DNA of 64,000 nt from Verrucomicrobiaceae bacterium (GCA_027486585.1 JAIXOU010000068.1:1-64000), one strand, 5' to 3'; counted from the first letter of the stretch, positions 8,209-18,118 are shown. Made by a program: numbers and translations. Notes: generated from the letters alone by a model not told the origin.

Positions 8209-10755
8209 ATGATTCGCCCCTTGCTGTTAAGCTTCTTATTTGCCGTATCCGTTCAAGCGGAGATCGAAGTTACCGTCTCGCCGGAGGGTCCTGTGAAGAC
8301 TCTGCTGGCTGCGCGCGATGCTGTGCGCGCTCAGCGCCAATCCGGTGCTGCGGGGAAGGCCATCATCCGCGTGAAGGCGGGCCGCTACGAACTGACGCAG
8401 CCACTCATTCTCGAAGCTCAGGACTCCCATTTGCAGATCCTTGGCACTGGCGACGCGGTCTTCCTCGGCTCGCATCTCGTCACTGATTTTAGCAAGCATG
8501 ACGAACACATCCTGAAGGCCGATGTGTCCAAGATGATCACCAAGGGGCTGAAGTATCGTCAGCTCTTGCTCGATGACGAGCGCTTGATGCTGGCTCGCTG
8601 GCCGAACTTTGACCCTGCGAACCCGCTCTACGGTGGCTGGGCTTTCCTAAATGAAATGCCGAAGGATCTGCCGGCGGATCACGCTTGGAAATCCGAGGCT
8701 TATGTGGCTGCGAAGGATGGCCGCAATTGGGCGCACCCTGAGGATGTGGAGATCGATGTCTTTGCTCAATACGGCTGGTGGAACTTTGTGCTGCCCGTGA
8801 AGTCTCTTGATGCAACGACGCGCAAACTCACGCTGGCCAAGCCCTGTGGTTACGATCTGCATCCGCACAATCGCTTCCACTTTCAGAACGCCCTTGAGGA
8901 ACTCGACAGTCCTGGTGAGTGGTTTCTCGATGCGCGCACCAGCACCCTCTACCTCTGGCCGAGTGCGCCGATGGAAAAGCAGGAGATCCGACTCGTGACA
9001 TCGCCCGGTTTCGTCAGGCTGGCTGAAGGCACGAAGCACGTCATCATCGAGCGCCTCCGATTCATCGGCTCGATGGAAAACGCGATCACTTTCAACAAGA
9101 CCGAAGATTGCAGCGTGCGTGGGTGCGTCTTTAAAAACGTGTCTGGATTTTCTGGCTCCGCCATTAGCATCAATGGTGGTTTTGATAATGAAGCGCTGAG
9201 CAATGACATCCGTGGCTGTGGCAGCAATGGTATCAGTCTGAATGGTGGCGACCGGCCCACGCTCACCGCCTGCGAAAACAAGGCGATCAACAACCACATT
9301 CATCACCTCGGTGTCTACAACAAGAACGCCTGTGGTGTGGCAGCCAGTGGTGTGGGCATCACGATCTCTCACAACCTGATTCATGACGGTCCGCGCATGG
9401 GGGTGCAGATGAGCGGGAACAACATCCTCGTGGAATACAATCATCTGCACCACCTCGTGCTCGAAACCCAGGATGGCGCGGCGATTTATACCGGCGGGCG
9501 GGATTGGATCGGATCACGTGGCAGTGTCTGGCGCTACAATCGCATCCATGACATCGTTGGGTGCGGTCAAGAAAAGGAGGGGTTGAAGGTGCCCTGGTTC
9601 ACGTTCGGTCTCTACCCTGACGACAACACGGGTGGCGTGGATATCATCGGCAACCTGGTCTATCGCTGCGAGTGGACACCGATTCACATGCACAACTCAC
9701 GTGACTGCCTTGTGGAGAATAACATTTTTGCCATGGGCAATAAATTTCAGTTCGACCTGCATGGCTGGACACAGGATCAGCACTACTGGATCGACCACGG
9801 CCCGACCATGATCAAAGGCTATGAGTCGGTGGTGGACCAGCCTGCCTGGCAGTCGATGCGGGGCATGGACCTTCACCCCAAAGAGGCTTTCCGTGAGGAC
9901 GGTACCATGATGAGTGGGGACATCGTTCAGCGGAACATCATGTACTCGAACAAAGCGGGCGTGAAGTATGGCGATCTGCGCAATGTCTCACCCAAATGGA
10001 ACACGATCGACTACAACCTGGCTTGGAATGGCGAGCACCCACTGATGACTGGTCTGAGTGCCGTGGGTAAGGACATCGGTGAACCGCTTGTGAACGAAGC
10101 CTTTGATCAAGTCGAGGCTGGCAAAACGCCGAAGGGATGGGGCTTTAATGCGATGCCCAACAAGACGGTGCGCTGCATCGTCGAGGACGGTGCCTTGGCC
10201 GCCGATTGTGCGACCAGCTCAGATCGCAAAAATTCACACACCACCTTTCATGGGCCGCACCTGCCGATCAAACAAGGCAGTTCTTATCGCGTGAGGCTTC
10301 GAGTGAAATCGACCGAGGCGAAGAGTGTCATCAACCTCTCGCTGGCCTCCTTTGAGAATGGCAAAGGCTACTGGCAGACGACAGGCAAGGGAGTGGTGGT
10401 CACCCCAGAGTGGCAGACTGTTGAAGTGGCGGGCCGAATGCTGAAGGAAGGCGAAGCGCCGTGGAAAGAATGGATGAAGACCTTCTGGCTACGCATCGAT
10501 TGCCGCGCCGACAAAGGACGCATCTTTGTGGATGATCTGAGAATCACCGAGGCTGCCTCCATGGACGAATTCAGTGCCTGGCAGGAAGCTGGTTGGGACA
10601 AACACAGCATCGTCGCGGACCCGATGTTTGTGGATGCCGAGCATGATGACTTCCATCTCAAGCCCGAGTCCCCAGCCATTCAGAAACTTGGTTTCAAGCC
10701 GCTGCCTATTGATGAGATGGGTTTGATGATCGACGAATGGCGGGAGTCGAAGTGA
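8209..10755 (+). CDS. Secreted right-handed parallel beta-helix protein
   Basis: 848 residues from the ATG at 8209, which opens a signal peptide (MIRPLLLSFLFAVSVQA). Residues about 270-500 contain repeated N-x-I/V short-strand units typical of parallel beta-helix (PbH1) repeats, as in polysaccharide lyases and glycosidases. Residues about 625-785 look like a carbohydrate-binding beta-sandwich (PLVNEAFDQVEAG..., ending FVDDLRITEA). The likely role is binding or breaking down an extracellular polysaccharide; the exact activity cannot be read from the sequence. The gene lies in a run of secreted hydrolases. The longer frame from 8188 is less likely because it would bury the signal peptide. Confidence 0.8.
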   Translation: MIRPLLLSFLFAVSVQAEIEVTVSPEGPVKTLLAARDAVRAQRQSGAAGKAIIRVKAGRYELTQPLILEAQDSHLQILGTGDAVFLGSHLVTDFSKHDEHILKADVSKMITKGLKYRQLLLDDERLMLARWPNFDPANPLYGGWAFLNEMPKDLPADHAWKSEAYVAAKDGRNWAHPEDVEIDVFAQYGWWNFVLPVKSLDATTRKLTLAKPCGYDLHPHNRFHFQNALEELDSPGEWFLDARTSTLYLWPSAPMEKQEIRLVTSPGFVRLAEGTKHVIIERLRFIGSMENAITFNKTEDCSVRGCVFKNVSGFSGSAISINGGFDNEALSNDIRGCGSNGISLNGGDRPTLTACENKAINNHIHHLGVYNKNACGVAASGVGITISHNLIHDGPRMGVQMSGNNILVEYNHLHHLVLETQDGAAIYTGGRDWIGSRGSVWRYNRIHDIVGCGQEKEGLKVPWFTFGLYPDDNTGGVDIIGNLVYRCEWTPIHMHNSRDCLVENNIFAMGNKFQFDLHGWTQDQHYWIDHGPTMIKGYESVVDQPAWQSMRGMDLHPKEAFREDGTMMSGDIVQRNIMYSNKAGVKYGDLRNVSPKWNTIDYNLAWNGEHPLMTGLSAVGKDIGEPLVNEAFDQVEAGKTPKGWGFNAMPNKTVRCIVEDGALAADCATSSDRKNSHTTFHGPHLPIKQGSSYRVRLRVKSTEAKSVINLSLASFENGKGYWQTTGKGVVVTPEWQTVEVAGRMLKEGEAPWKEWMKTFWLRIDCRADKGRIFVDDLRITEAASMDEFSAWQEAGWDKHSIVADPMFVDAEHDDFHLKPESPAIQKLGFKPLPIDEMGLMIDEWRESK

Positions 10756-10844
10756 TGATCTAGGCTTCACCGTGCCAAGGATTCATCTCTCTGGCACGGA
10801 TCTAACTGCTGCAAACGTGTGTGTGCTACTGGAGCAGCGCACAG

Positions 10845-11019
10845 ATTATCCTAGATTCAGGAATGGCTGACCGCCAATTTGCATCCGTCATTGATCCCAC
10901 AAGGCTTTTCGCCTCTCGGGCAGTGTCACCCAAGTCACAGCCGCTTCGAGTCGAAGAAGCCTTGTGAAACCAAGCCCTGGCGCAACTCAACGATCTTCCA
11001 TTCCCGAATCTAGGATTAT
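10845..11019. mobile_element. MITE-like 175-bp element with 22-bp terminal inverted repeats
   Basis: The left end (10845-10866, ATTATCCTAGATTCAGGAAT..) and right end (10998-11019, ..TTCCCGAATCTAGGATTAT) are inverted repeats matching at 20 of 22 positions. Inside, CACAAGGCTTTTCG and CGAAGAAGCCTTGTG also pair, giving a long imperfect hairpin. There is no coding sequence. Its size and structure fit a miniature inverted-repeat element. The right end overlaps the stop codon (11016-11018) of the neighbouring DUF6807 gene. No clear target-site duplication was identified. Confidence 0.65.
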
Positions 11020-11999
11020 TTCTTCGCGTAGTCAGCGTAGGCCTCGGCGATATGAGCATCCTTTTCGTCTCCGTCATGAAAGATGAAGCGGTGGCGGAGG
11101 GTGATTTTTTCACCTTTCTTTAACGTGAGAGCGCCGCTTTCAGCTTTGGGATCGAGCGACTGGGTGCCGAAAGGATTTGCTGTGAAGAGGCCGTAAGTGC
11201 GCACATGCCAAGGCGTCGGATGACGGAAACTGCTGGGATGATTCAGCATGGCGACGCCGACGGCTTTACCGCCAACGGTGCCGTGATAATCCACCCAAGT
11301 GGCGCGCTTGCCCCAGGCAGCTTCATCTTTGAGGCCTTCACTGCTGATGATGTGGCCAGTGCCTTTACCGCCTTCTTTACCGCGATCTACGGCCATCTCT
11401 GTGGGAACACGGATGCTCAAACCCGCGTCTTTTTTGTCATCGACAAGGATGTCGGATTCAGAAGCGATGATCTCGATGTCCACGTCGATCAGGCGAGTAG
11501 TGCCTTTGACGGCGAAGGTGTATTTGCGGACTTCTTCAGAGGTCTTTTTGCCTTTAGCATCAACGTAATCTGAGACGGTCTTGATCACAGCCGTCTCGCC
11601 ACCATTGAGTTCAGTGATTTCGCGGAGTTTGATGGCACCGAGGTGTTCGAGTCGTGCGGCACTTTTACCGCCAGCAGGGAAAGTAGCGGCTTCAGCCCAA
11701 GTGTCATAGCCAGCAATGTTTTCATGGCCAAAGCAAAGACCGCGATGATGTGGGTGGTCATGCTGCTCTCCTTCAACGGTCTTCATCGGATAAGCGCGAG
11801 TCATCGTGACGCCGCTGGTGCCGATGATGGGCCAGAGATAGGTTTTATTGGCCTGATCCACGACGAGTTCTGTGAGGAAGGTGCCATCCAACTTTACAAT
11901 GGCACCACCAGTGGGCGTTTTTTCAATGCTGAAGAGGGCGGCTTGGCTTGGCGAGAGTAGGCTGAGCGCGGCGGTGAAAAGAAGGGAATAGAACTTCAT
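11016..11999 (-). CDS. Secreted DUF6807 (PmoA-like) family protein
   Basis: 327 residues from the ATG at 11999, opening a signal peptide (MKFYSLLFTAALSLLSPSQA). The core has the HDHPHHRGLCFGH segment and LNHPSSFRHPTPWHVR, features of the DUF6807 family. That family is often labelled 'methane oxygenase PmoA' in databases, but it is unrelated to true methane monooxygenase. It is widespread in Verrucomicrobia and Planctomycetes, with a suspected role in carbohydrate degradation. The stop codon lies within the inverted repeat of the MITE-like element at 10845-11019, so the native C-terminus may have been altered. It diverges from the esterase at 12047 across only 47 bp. Confidence 0.8.
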   Translation of the reverse strand: MKFYSLLFTAALSLLSPSQAALFSIEKTPTGGAIVKLDGTFLTELVVDQANKTYLWPIIGTSGVTMTRAYPMKTVEGEQHDHPHHRGLCFGHENIAGYDTWAEAATFPAGGKSAARLEHLGAIKLREITELNGGETAVIKTVSDYVDAKGKKTSEEVRKYTFAVKGTTRLIDVDIEIIASESDILVDDKKDAGLSIRVPTEMAVDRGKEGGKGTGHIISSEGLKDEAAWGKRATWVDYHGTVGGKAVGVAMLNHPSSFRHPTPWHVRTYGLFTANPFGTQSLDPKAESGALTLKKGEKITLRHRFIFHDGDEKDAHIAEAYADYAKK

Positions 12000-12046
12000 G
12001 GAGATTGGTTCAAAGGAACGGAGCTCGTCCAACGTTTCTTCCGGCC

Positions 12047-14101
12047 ATGTTCTGTCATCTCCGCTCCTTCCTCTTGTTGTCCGTCCTCTCGCTTGCGGGA
12101 ATTGTTCAGGCTCAACTGGGGCCAAACGGGGCCACGGCTTCATTTAAAGGCAGTCTGCCGCCTAAACCTACCGCTGCACTTTCGGCTGAGCAGGAGGCGG
12201 CAATCGAAAAAGAACTGGCGCTGGTGAAGGCGGAGTTTGAGTCGGTGAAAAAGCATGTGCGCTCAGCGGATGCGGCCATTTTTCTCAAAGCGGTGCGCTA
12301 TGCGTTGGACTTCGATGAATGGTATGACAAAAAGCCAGAAGATGGCGTGAAGAAGGCCAATGCTCTATTGGACGAGGCCAAAAAGCGCATCGCCGCACTT
12401 AAAGAAGACAAGACACCTTGGATGGAAGGGCCTGGACAGAAGGTGCTGGGTTTTTACTCAGGGATCGATGGATCCCCACAGCCTTATGGTGTGGAGATCC
12501 CTGAAGATGTGAAGATTGGCGAAGAGAAGATCCCGATGTGGGTCTGGCTGCATGGGCGCGGGGACACAGCGACGGATCTACATTTTGTGTATAGCCGACT
12601 CATGGCCAAGAAGCCGGGCCAGTTTCAGCCAAAGGGCAGCATTGTCATTCATCCCTTTGGCCGTTACTGCAATGGCTGGAAGTCCGCGGGTGAGACAGAT
12701 GTTTTTGAGTGCCGAAATGACGCCGTAGATCGCTTTAATGTGGATGACAACCGCATCGCGCTGGCTGGTTTTAGCATGGGTGGTGCAGGCGCTTGGCACA
12801 TTGGGGCGCACTATGCGGATCAGTGGGCCTGTGTGCATACGGGGGCCGGCTTTGTAGATGTGAAGCGCTACCAGAAACTGACGCCCGACAAGTATCCGAC
12901 ACACTATGAACAGACACTTTGGAACATCTATGACGTGCCAGCGTACGCACGGAATTTCATGAACGTTCCGCTCATCAGCTACAGCGGCGAGCTGGATTCA
13001 CAGCGTGATAGCGCCGATTACATGACGGAGGTTCTGGCCAAAGAAGGGATCACGCGGCCTCATCTCATCGGCCCAGGCATGGGGCATAAATACCATCCTG
13101 AGACGATCAAAGAGGTGCAGGCCTGGATCGAGAAAGCAGTGGCCAAAGGCCGTGATCCAATGCCGAAGAAAGTCGTTCTGCAAACCCGCTCCCAACGTTA
13201 CACAAAGATGTTTTGGGTGACCCTGCTGCAAGCGGCGAAACCTTTCGAAGATACTCGGATCGAAGCCGAGATCATGAATGACGGAAAGCGTATCGAGATC
13301 AAGACCACAAATGTCACCGCGCTGTGGCTAGATGGTGATGCTTTGAAGCTCAATGAGTGCAGCGTCAGCATCAATGGTCAAACCGTGCGCGAGCCTCGGA
13401 ACTATTCGAGTTCGCCCGCTGAGTACAGCTTTACTCTGTTTGCCGACAAATGGTCCTGTGTGTCAGATCATGAAGCCAGCAAAGCATTGATGAAAGGCGG
13501 AGGCAGCTCGATGGAGGATGGATTGCTCGATGGCTTCACCGTCGTATTGCCTGAAAAATCCTCTGGCAATGCCAAGGTGGATGCCTGGGTGAAGCAAGAG
13601 AGTGAACACTTCATCCAGCGTTGGCGCAGTCTCATGCGCGGAGATCCGATCATTCAGACGAGTGAGCAAGTGCTGCGTTATGGCTTTCGTGGTCAGACGG
13701 TTGTGCTCTGGGGTACACCTGATTCAAATCCTGTGATGGCTCAATTTCTGAATGCGCCGAAACAGCACTGGGTACTTTCAGATCTTAAAAGCAAACTTCC
13801 TTGCGCCTGGAATGCCAAAACCATCACGGTGGGCACGCAGGCCTTCGATGCTGCAAATCAGGTGCTAGTCATGGCCTATCCTTATGGGAACCGTAATAAA
13901 AATCAGATCTGGGGCAGTACTCCCTCCGTCATCCTGAATACAGGACTCACCTTCCGTGAAGCCCATGATAAGACCAACTCCCTGCAAAATCCCAAGCTTC
14001 CTGATTGGGCCATTCTGGATATCACCCAACCAGCGAATACCGAAAGTGCCGGTAAAGTGATGGCCGCTGACTTTTTCGACAGTTTTTGGCAGGCGAAGTG
14101 A
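12047..14101 (+). CDS. Secreted alpha/beta-hydrolase (esterase) with C-terminal extension
   Basis: 684 residues starting at the signal peptide (MFCHLRSFLLLSVLSLAGIVQA). Residues about 130-390 form an alpha/beta-hydrolase: WLHGRGD (oxyanion region), GFSMGG with the nucleophile Ser near 242, and GMGHKYHPE supplying the His. About 290 further residues look like beta-rich accessory sequence with a second degenerate hydrolase-like part (GFRGQTVVLWGTPDSN, VLVMAYPYGNRNK). It resembles predicted peptidases and polyhydroxybutyrate-depolymerase-like esterases in polysaccharide clusters. The substrate is unknown. Confidence 0.75.
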   Translation: MFCHLRSFLLLSVLSLAGIVQAQLGPNGATASFKGSLPPKPTAALSAEQEAAIEKELALVKAEFESVKKHVRSADAAIFLKAVRYALDFDEWYDKKPEDGVKKANALLDEAKKRIAALKEDKTPWMEGPGQKVLGFYSGIDGSPQPYGVEIPEDVKIGEEKIPMWVWLHGRGDTATDLHFVYSRLMAKKPGQFQPKGSIVIHPFGRYCNGWKSAGETDVFECRNDAVDRFNVDDNRIALAGFSMGGAGAWHIGAHYADQWACVHTGAGFVDVKRYQKLTPDKYPTHYEQTLWNIYDVPAYARNFMNVPLISYSGELDSQRDSADYMTEVLAKEGITRPHLIGPGMGHKYHPETIKEVQAWIEKAVAKGRDPMPKKVVLQTRSQRYTKMFWVTLLQAAKPFEDTRIEAEIMNDGKRIEIKTTNVTALWLDGDALKLNECSVSINGQTVREPRNYSSSPAEYSFTLFADKWSCVSDHEASKALMKGGGSSMEDGLLDGFTVVLPEKSSGNAKVDAWVKQESEHFIQRWRSLMRGDPIIQTSEQVLRYGFRGQTVVLWGTPDSNPVMAQFLNAPKQHWVLSDLKSKLPCAWNAKTITVGTQAFDAANQVLVMAYPYGNRNKNQIWGSTPSVILNTGLTFREAHDKTNSLQNPKLPDWAILDITQPANTESAGKVMAADFFDSFWQAK

Positions 14102-14109
14102 TTAACTCG

Positions 14110-14131
14110 CCATTGGCCATGTGGCCAATGG
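14110..14131. terminator. Perfect 22-bp palindrome after esterase gene
   Basis: CCATTGGCCA-TG-TGGCCAATGG forms a 10-bp stem 9 bp after the esterase stop codon. No T-tract follows, so it is not a classic intrinsic terminator. It may stabilise the mRNA end. A related palindrome occurs at 24698-24722. Confidence 0.45.
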
Positions 14132-14185
14132 TAGAACGGCTCGCCAACGAACAAGGATTCCAGACAATCTTTTTCCGACTCACTC

Positions 14186-15922
14186 ATGAAACGCTTATTT
14201 ATCTTTTCCGTCCTCTCCTTGATCGGTTCCTCGTCCTTTGCAGTGCAGCCGAATGTTCTCTTTATCTCAGTTGATGATCTGCGGCCTCAGTTGGGTTGTT
14301 ATGGCGATAAGCTGATCAAATCACCCAATATCGACCGCATCGCGGCGCGCGGCATTGTCTTTGAAAAGGCCTACACCCAGCAGGCGGTGTGCAGTCCATC
14401 ACGCACGGCGATCATGACGGGCCTGCGACCTGATGCGACAAAGGTGTGGGACCTTGAGACACACTTCCGCCCTGCACAGCCGGATTGCATCACGCTGCCG
14501 CAGCATTTCAAAGCCAATGGTTATCAGTGCGAGGCCCTGAGTAAGATCTACCACAAGGGACATGAGGACGGTCGCTCATGGACAGCCCCACATTGGTATC
14601 CTTTTGGCCGCGCTGTGGATACCGATCTGGTGGACTGGACGAAGCAGATCGTCACCAAGCACGACGTCAACACCCTCGAATACTCTTCACCTGAAGCCAA
14701 TGATCCTTCTGTCAAAAAGAAGGACAAAGAAGCTAAAGGTGGTCCGTCCTTTGAAGTCAGCCCTAAAGATGAAAGCGACCTGCCCGATGGTGCCACCGCG
14801 AATGAAGCCGTGAAGCGCCTAGCTGCCTTCAAAGCGAAGGGCCAGCCCTTCTTCCTCGCGGTCGGTTTCTTGAAGCCGCATCTGCCATTTGTGGCACCGA
14901 AAAAATACTGGGACCTCTACGATCCCAATAGCATCCCTTTGCCTTCTATCACGCATTTGCCTGAAGGCGCTCCGCCTTATGTCGGCCACACGAATGGCGA
15001 GATTCACAATTATCCCGGCGTGCCGAAGGAAGATCCGATCCCTGCTGACTTCGCTAAAAATCTGCGTCACGGCTACTATGCCTGCATCAGCTACATGGAT
15101 GCGCAAGTCGGCAAGGTGCTCGACGCGCTTGAAAAAGAAGGTCTCGCCGATAACACCATCATCGTTCTTTGGGGCGATCATGGCTGGCAACTCGGCGATC
15201 ACGGCCTGTGGCATAAACACACCAACTTCGAACTCGCCACCCGCGCGCCTTTGCTGATCAGCGCTCCAGGATCGAAAACGGCTGGTCAGAAATGCGCCGC
15301 CACGGTGGAGTTTGTCGATGTGTATCCGACACTTGCTGAACTCTGCGGCCTCCCAAGCCCCAAAGGCCTTGCTGGGAGCAGTTTAAAAACCTATATCGAC
15401 AACCCATCGGCAGCTTCCACCAAAGTGGCCATCAGCCAATATCCCAAAAAAGCCCCCGAAGGCGCTGTGATGGGCTACAGCATCCGGAATGACCGTTACC
15501 GCGCTACCTTCTACCGTCTGCGCAACGGCTCCCAAATCGTCGGCACCGAGCTTTACGACGAGCAAAACGACCCTAACGAGACCGTCAGCCTCGCTAGCAA
15601 ACCCGAGCACAAGGAGTTGCTTGAAAGTCTCGCCAAAAATCTACCGCCAGTCGGCTCGGACGCTGACAGGGAAGGTGCTAAGTCGAAGAAGGGAAAGGAT
15701 AAGGGCAAAGGTAAACCTGCGATGCCTGCCGCAGCCACATCCACGGATGATCGCGCGGCTCGCTTTGACAAGCTCGACAAAGACAAAGTCGGGAAACTCA
15801 GTCGTGAATTCTACACCACCCACCAATCCGATGCCGCCGCCGCTGGCGAACGTTTCACCAAGTGGGACAAGAACAACGACGGCTTCCTTTCTCGTGAAGA
15901 GTATCTGAAGCAGGGGAAGTAG
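14186..15922 (+). CDS. Secreted sulfatase (iduronate-2-sulfatase-like) with EF-hand tail
   Basis: 578 residues with a signal peptide to about residue 20. It carries the sulfatase signature CSPSR (C69-R73), where Cys69 would be converted to formylglycine by a separate maturase. Metal-binding residues are at FISVDDLRP (D30, D31) and WGDHGWQLGDHG. KPHLPF and the C-terminal YDEQNDPNE segment place it in the arylsulfatase / iduronate-2-sulfatase group. A Lys/Gly linker (about 490-515) leads to two EF-hand-like loops (DKLDKDKVGKLS and DKNNDGFLS) at about 525-575. The first loop looks degenerate; the second is canonical. It is likely exported and acts on sulfated polysaccharides. Confidence 0.9.
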   Translation: MKRLFIFSVLSLIGSSSFAVQPNVLFISVDDLRPQLGCYGDKLIKSPNIDRIAARGIVFEKAYTQQAVCSPSRTAIMTGLRPDATKVWDLETHFRPAQPDCITLPQHFKANGYQCEALSKIYHKGHEDGRSWTAPHWYPFGRAVDTDLVDWTKQIVTKHDVNTLEYSSPEANDPSVKKKDKEAKGGPSFEVSPKDESDLPDGATANEAVKRLAAFKAKGQPFFLAVGFLKPHLPFVAPKKYWDLYDPNSIPLPSITHLPEGAPPYVGHTNGEIHNYPGVPKEDPIPADFAKNLRHGYYACISYMDAQVGKVLDALEKEGLADNTIIVLWGDHGWQLGDHGLWHKHTNFELATRAPLLISAPGSKTAGQKCAATVEFVDVYPTLAELCGLPSPKGLAGSSLKTYIDNPSAASTKVAISQYPKKAPEGAVMGYSIRNDRYRATFYRLRNGSQIVGTELYDEQNDPNETVSLASKPEHKELLESLAKNLPPVGSDADREGAKSKKGKDKGKGKPAMPAAATSTDDRAARFDKLDKDKVGKLSREFYTTHQSDAAAAGERFTKWDKNNDGFLSREEYLKQGK

Positions 15923-16014
15923 GCTTACTTTAGATTCGGGTGGGGAGCGCCCATGAAGCAAGGAGTTATTCAGGCAAGCTTGATGCGTGTTGACGATCCT
16001 GTGTCTCTTGTCGT

Positions 16015-16782
16015 ATGTCCGGTCTTATGACCTTACGTGAACCTGAAATCGTCGAACTCAACACTCCCACGGGACCGATGCGCAGCTTGGTGCTGAGGCC
16101 GGCGGCGGAGGGGCGTTTTCCGGGGCTGTTGTTTCATTCAGAGATTTTTCAGCTTACTGCTCCGATCTGCCGGACCGCTGCTTTTCTAGCAGGACATGGC
16201 TTTGTCGTCGCACTGCCGGAGATCTATCATGAGTACCTGCCTGCGGGCACGGTGCTTGGGTATGATCAGGCGGGCTCGGATGTCGGGAATCGACTGAAGA
16301 CCGAGAAACCGGTCGCGGCTTATGATGATGATAATCGGGCGGTGCTGGAGTTTCTGAAAAACCATGAGGCCTGCACGGGGCGCTTGGGTTCCTTTGGTCC
16401 ATGTATAGGTGGGCATTTAACGTATCGGGCAGCGCTGCTGCCTGAGGTGGCAGCAGCAGCTTGTTTTTATCCAACCGATCTGCATAAACGCAGTCTGGGG
16501 AAGGGAATGAATGATGACTCGCTAGCCCGTGTCGCCGATATCAAGGGCGAACTGATGATGGTTTTTGGCCGTCAAGATCCGCACGTGTCCGACGAAGGAC
16601 GTGCTTTGATTTATCAGACGCTGACGACCGCTGGTGTGAAATTCACCTGGCATGAATTCAATGCCGCTCATGCCTTCCTTCGTGATGAGGGGCTGCGCTA
16701 TGATGCCGAGATCGCCCGTGAAGCCTTGGGAATGACGGTGGATTTCTTCCGCCGCATTTTGGGTTCTCCCGTTGGGGCTTGA
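16015..16782 (+). CDS. Dienelactone hydrolase family protein
   Basis: 255 residues, cytoplasmic (no signal peptide). The nucleophile lies in SFGPCIGGHL, a Cys in the usual elbow as in dienelactone hydrolase. The Asp is in FGRQDPHVSDE and the His in NAAHAFLRDE, completing a Cys-Asp-His triad. The family hydrolyses lactones and small esters; the actual substrate is not evident. It is followed 34 bp later by another hydrolase gene in the same direction, so the two may be co-transcribed. Confidence 0.8.
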   Translation: MSGLMTLREPEIVELNTPTGPMRSLVLRPAAEGRFPGLLFHSEIFQLTAPICRTAAFLAGHGFVVALPEIYHEYLPAGTVLGYDQAGSDVGNRLKTEKPVAAYDDDNRAVLEFLKNHEACTGRLGSFGPCIGGHLTYRAALLPEVAAAACFYPTDLHKRSLGKGMNDDSLARVADIKGELMMVFGRQDPHVSDEGRALIYQTLTTAGVKFTWHEFNAAHAFLRDEGLRYDAEIAREALGMTVDFFRRILGSPVGA

Positions 16783-16816
16783 TATACGGCGGCGGCGATC
16801 AGCGTAGGAGAGGCTT

Positions 16817-17890
16817 ATGCGATCTCTTTTGTCTGCTTTGATGATGTTCTCTGTCCTAGTGGCTTCGGCTCAGGTTCCTCGCCTACGTGGACTTAGCCGC
16901 GAGGATTTGCTGGAGTTTCATGATGCCTCAGGAAGCGTGCAACGGGCTGCAACGACCAACGAATGGGAACAAAGACGTGCTGAGGCGCTGGCTGGATTTC
17001 TAAGTGTCACGGGGCCGCTTCCCGGACAGGCTCAGCGCTGTCCGCTTAATATGAAGATCGAGGATGAGGTGGATTGTGGCAGTTATTTGCGACGTTTGAT
17101 CAGCTATGAATCGAGTCCTGGTGGGCGAGTGCCGGCTTACTTGTGCATTCCCAAAGCTGCCTTGACTGGGCATCCGGTGCCTGCGGTTCTTTGTCTGCAT
17201 CCGACAGAAAATGTGATCGGTCACCAAGTGGTGGTGGGGCTCGGTGGAAAGCCGCATCGACAATATGCGGCGGAGCTTGCGGAACGCGGCTATGTGACCC
17301 TGTCGCCAAGTTATCCATTGCTGGCCAAGTATCAGCCCGATCTGAAGGCACTCGGCTTTTCCAGCGGCACGATGAAGGCGATCTGGGATAACATTCGCGG
17401 ACTGGACCTGCTGGAAACGCTGCCGTTTGTGAAAAAAGAGGTAGGCTTTGCGACCATCGGTCACTCTCTTGGTGGCCATAACAGCATCTTTACAGCTGTG
17501 CTGGAGGCTCGATTGAAGGTGATTGTTTCCAGCTGCGGATTTGACTCGGTGCTGGATTATTATGGGGGCAATCTTAAAGGTTGGGTGCAGGAACGTTACA
17601 TGCTGAAGATGGCAGATTATTTGGGGCGGCCTCAGGATGTACCCTTTGATTATTACGAATTGATTGCGGCCTTGGCACCGCGTCGAGTCTTCATCAATGC
17701 ACCTTTGAAAGATGCTAATTTTAAATGGGATAGCGTGGATCGTGTGGCCGCGGCGGCGAGACCTGTTTTTGCCATGCATGGGGTTGAACCCAATCTGACG
17801 ATCCGGCATCCTGAGAGTGATCACGATTTTCCAGATCGGGAAAGAATGGAGGCCTATCAAATCATTGAATCAGTGCTGGGGAAGCCCTGA
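16817..17890 (+). CDS. Secreted alpha/beta-hydrolase, acetyl-xylan-esterase-like
   Basis: 357 residues with a signal peptide (MRSLLSALMMFSVLVASA). The core has LCLHPTENV, the nucleophile motif GHSLGGHNS and a terminal SDHDFP supplying the His. Organisation resembles acetyl xylan esterases and related secreted hydrolases. It may cleave acyl groups from polysaccharides, fitting its neighbours. The 228 bp to the next gene hold nothing I can support. Confidence 0.75.
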   Translation: MRSLLSALMMFSVLVASAQVPRLRGLSREDLLEFHDASGSVQRAATTNEWEQRRAEALAGFLSVTGPLPGQAQRCPLNMKIEDEVDCGSYLRRLISYESSPGGRVPAYLCIPKAALTGHPVPAVLCLHPTENVIGHQVVVGLGGKPHRQYAAELAERGYVTLSPSYPLLAKYQPDLKALGFSSGTMKAIWDNIRGLDLLETLPFVKKEVGFATIGHSLGGHNSIFTAVLEARLKVIVSSCGFDSVLDYYGGNLKGWVQERYMLKMADYLGRPQDVPFDYYELIAALAPRRVFINAPLKDANFKWDSVDRVAAAARPVFAMHGVEPNLTIRHPESDHDFPDRERMEAYQIIESVLGKP

Positions 17891-18118
17891 GGAAAAGTTG
17901 GTTAGATTATGAATTGGCTTTTTGCACTGTTGTTGGTCCAGCTCTGGCTGGTTTGACCACTTTTATTGTATGGCAGACTGACTCGTTAAATCTTGGGTTT
18001 TGGCAAGCAGTCTGGTCATCTTATTGAATAGGCCAAGAGCTTTCTATTGATGGATTTAGCTTGATTGCCGTTTCTTTATGGCGGCTAGATGTTCCCTAGC
18101 GTCAAGCTATAAGCAGTT

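Noticed and set aside
8647-9453. 268-codon frame on the minus strand
   Set aside because: It is antisense to the beta-helix gene; composition is typical of a shadow frame.
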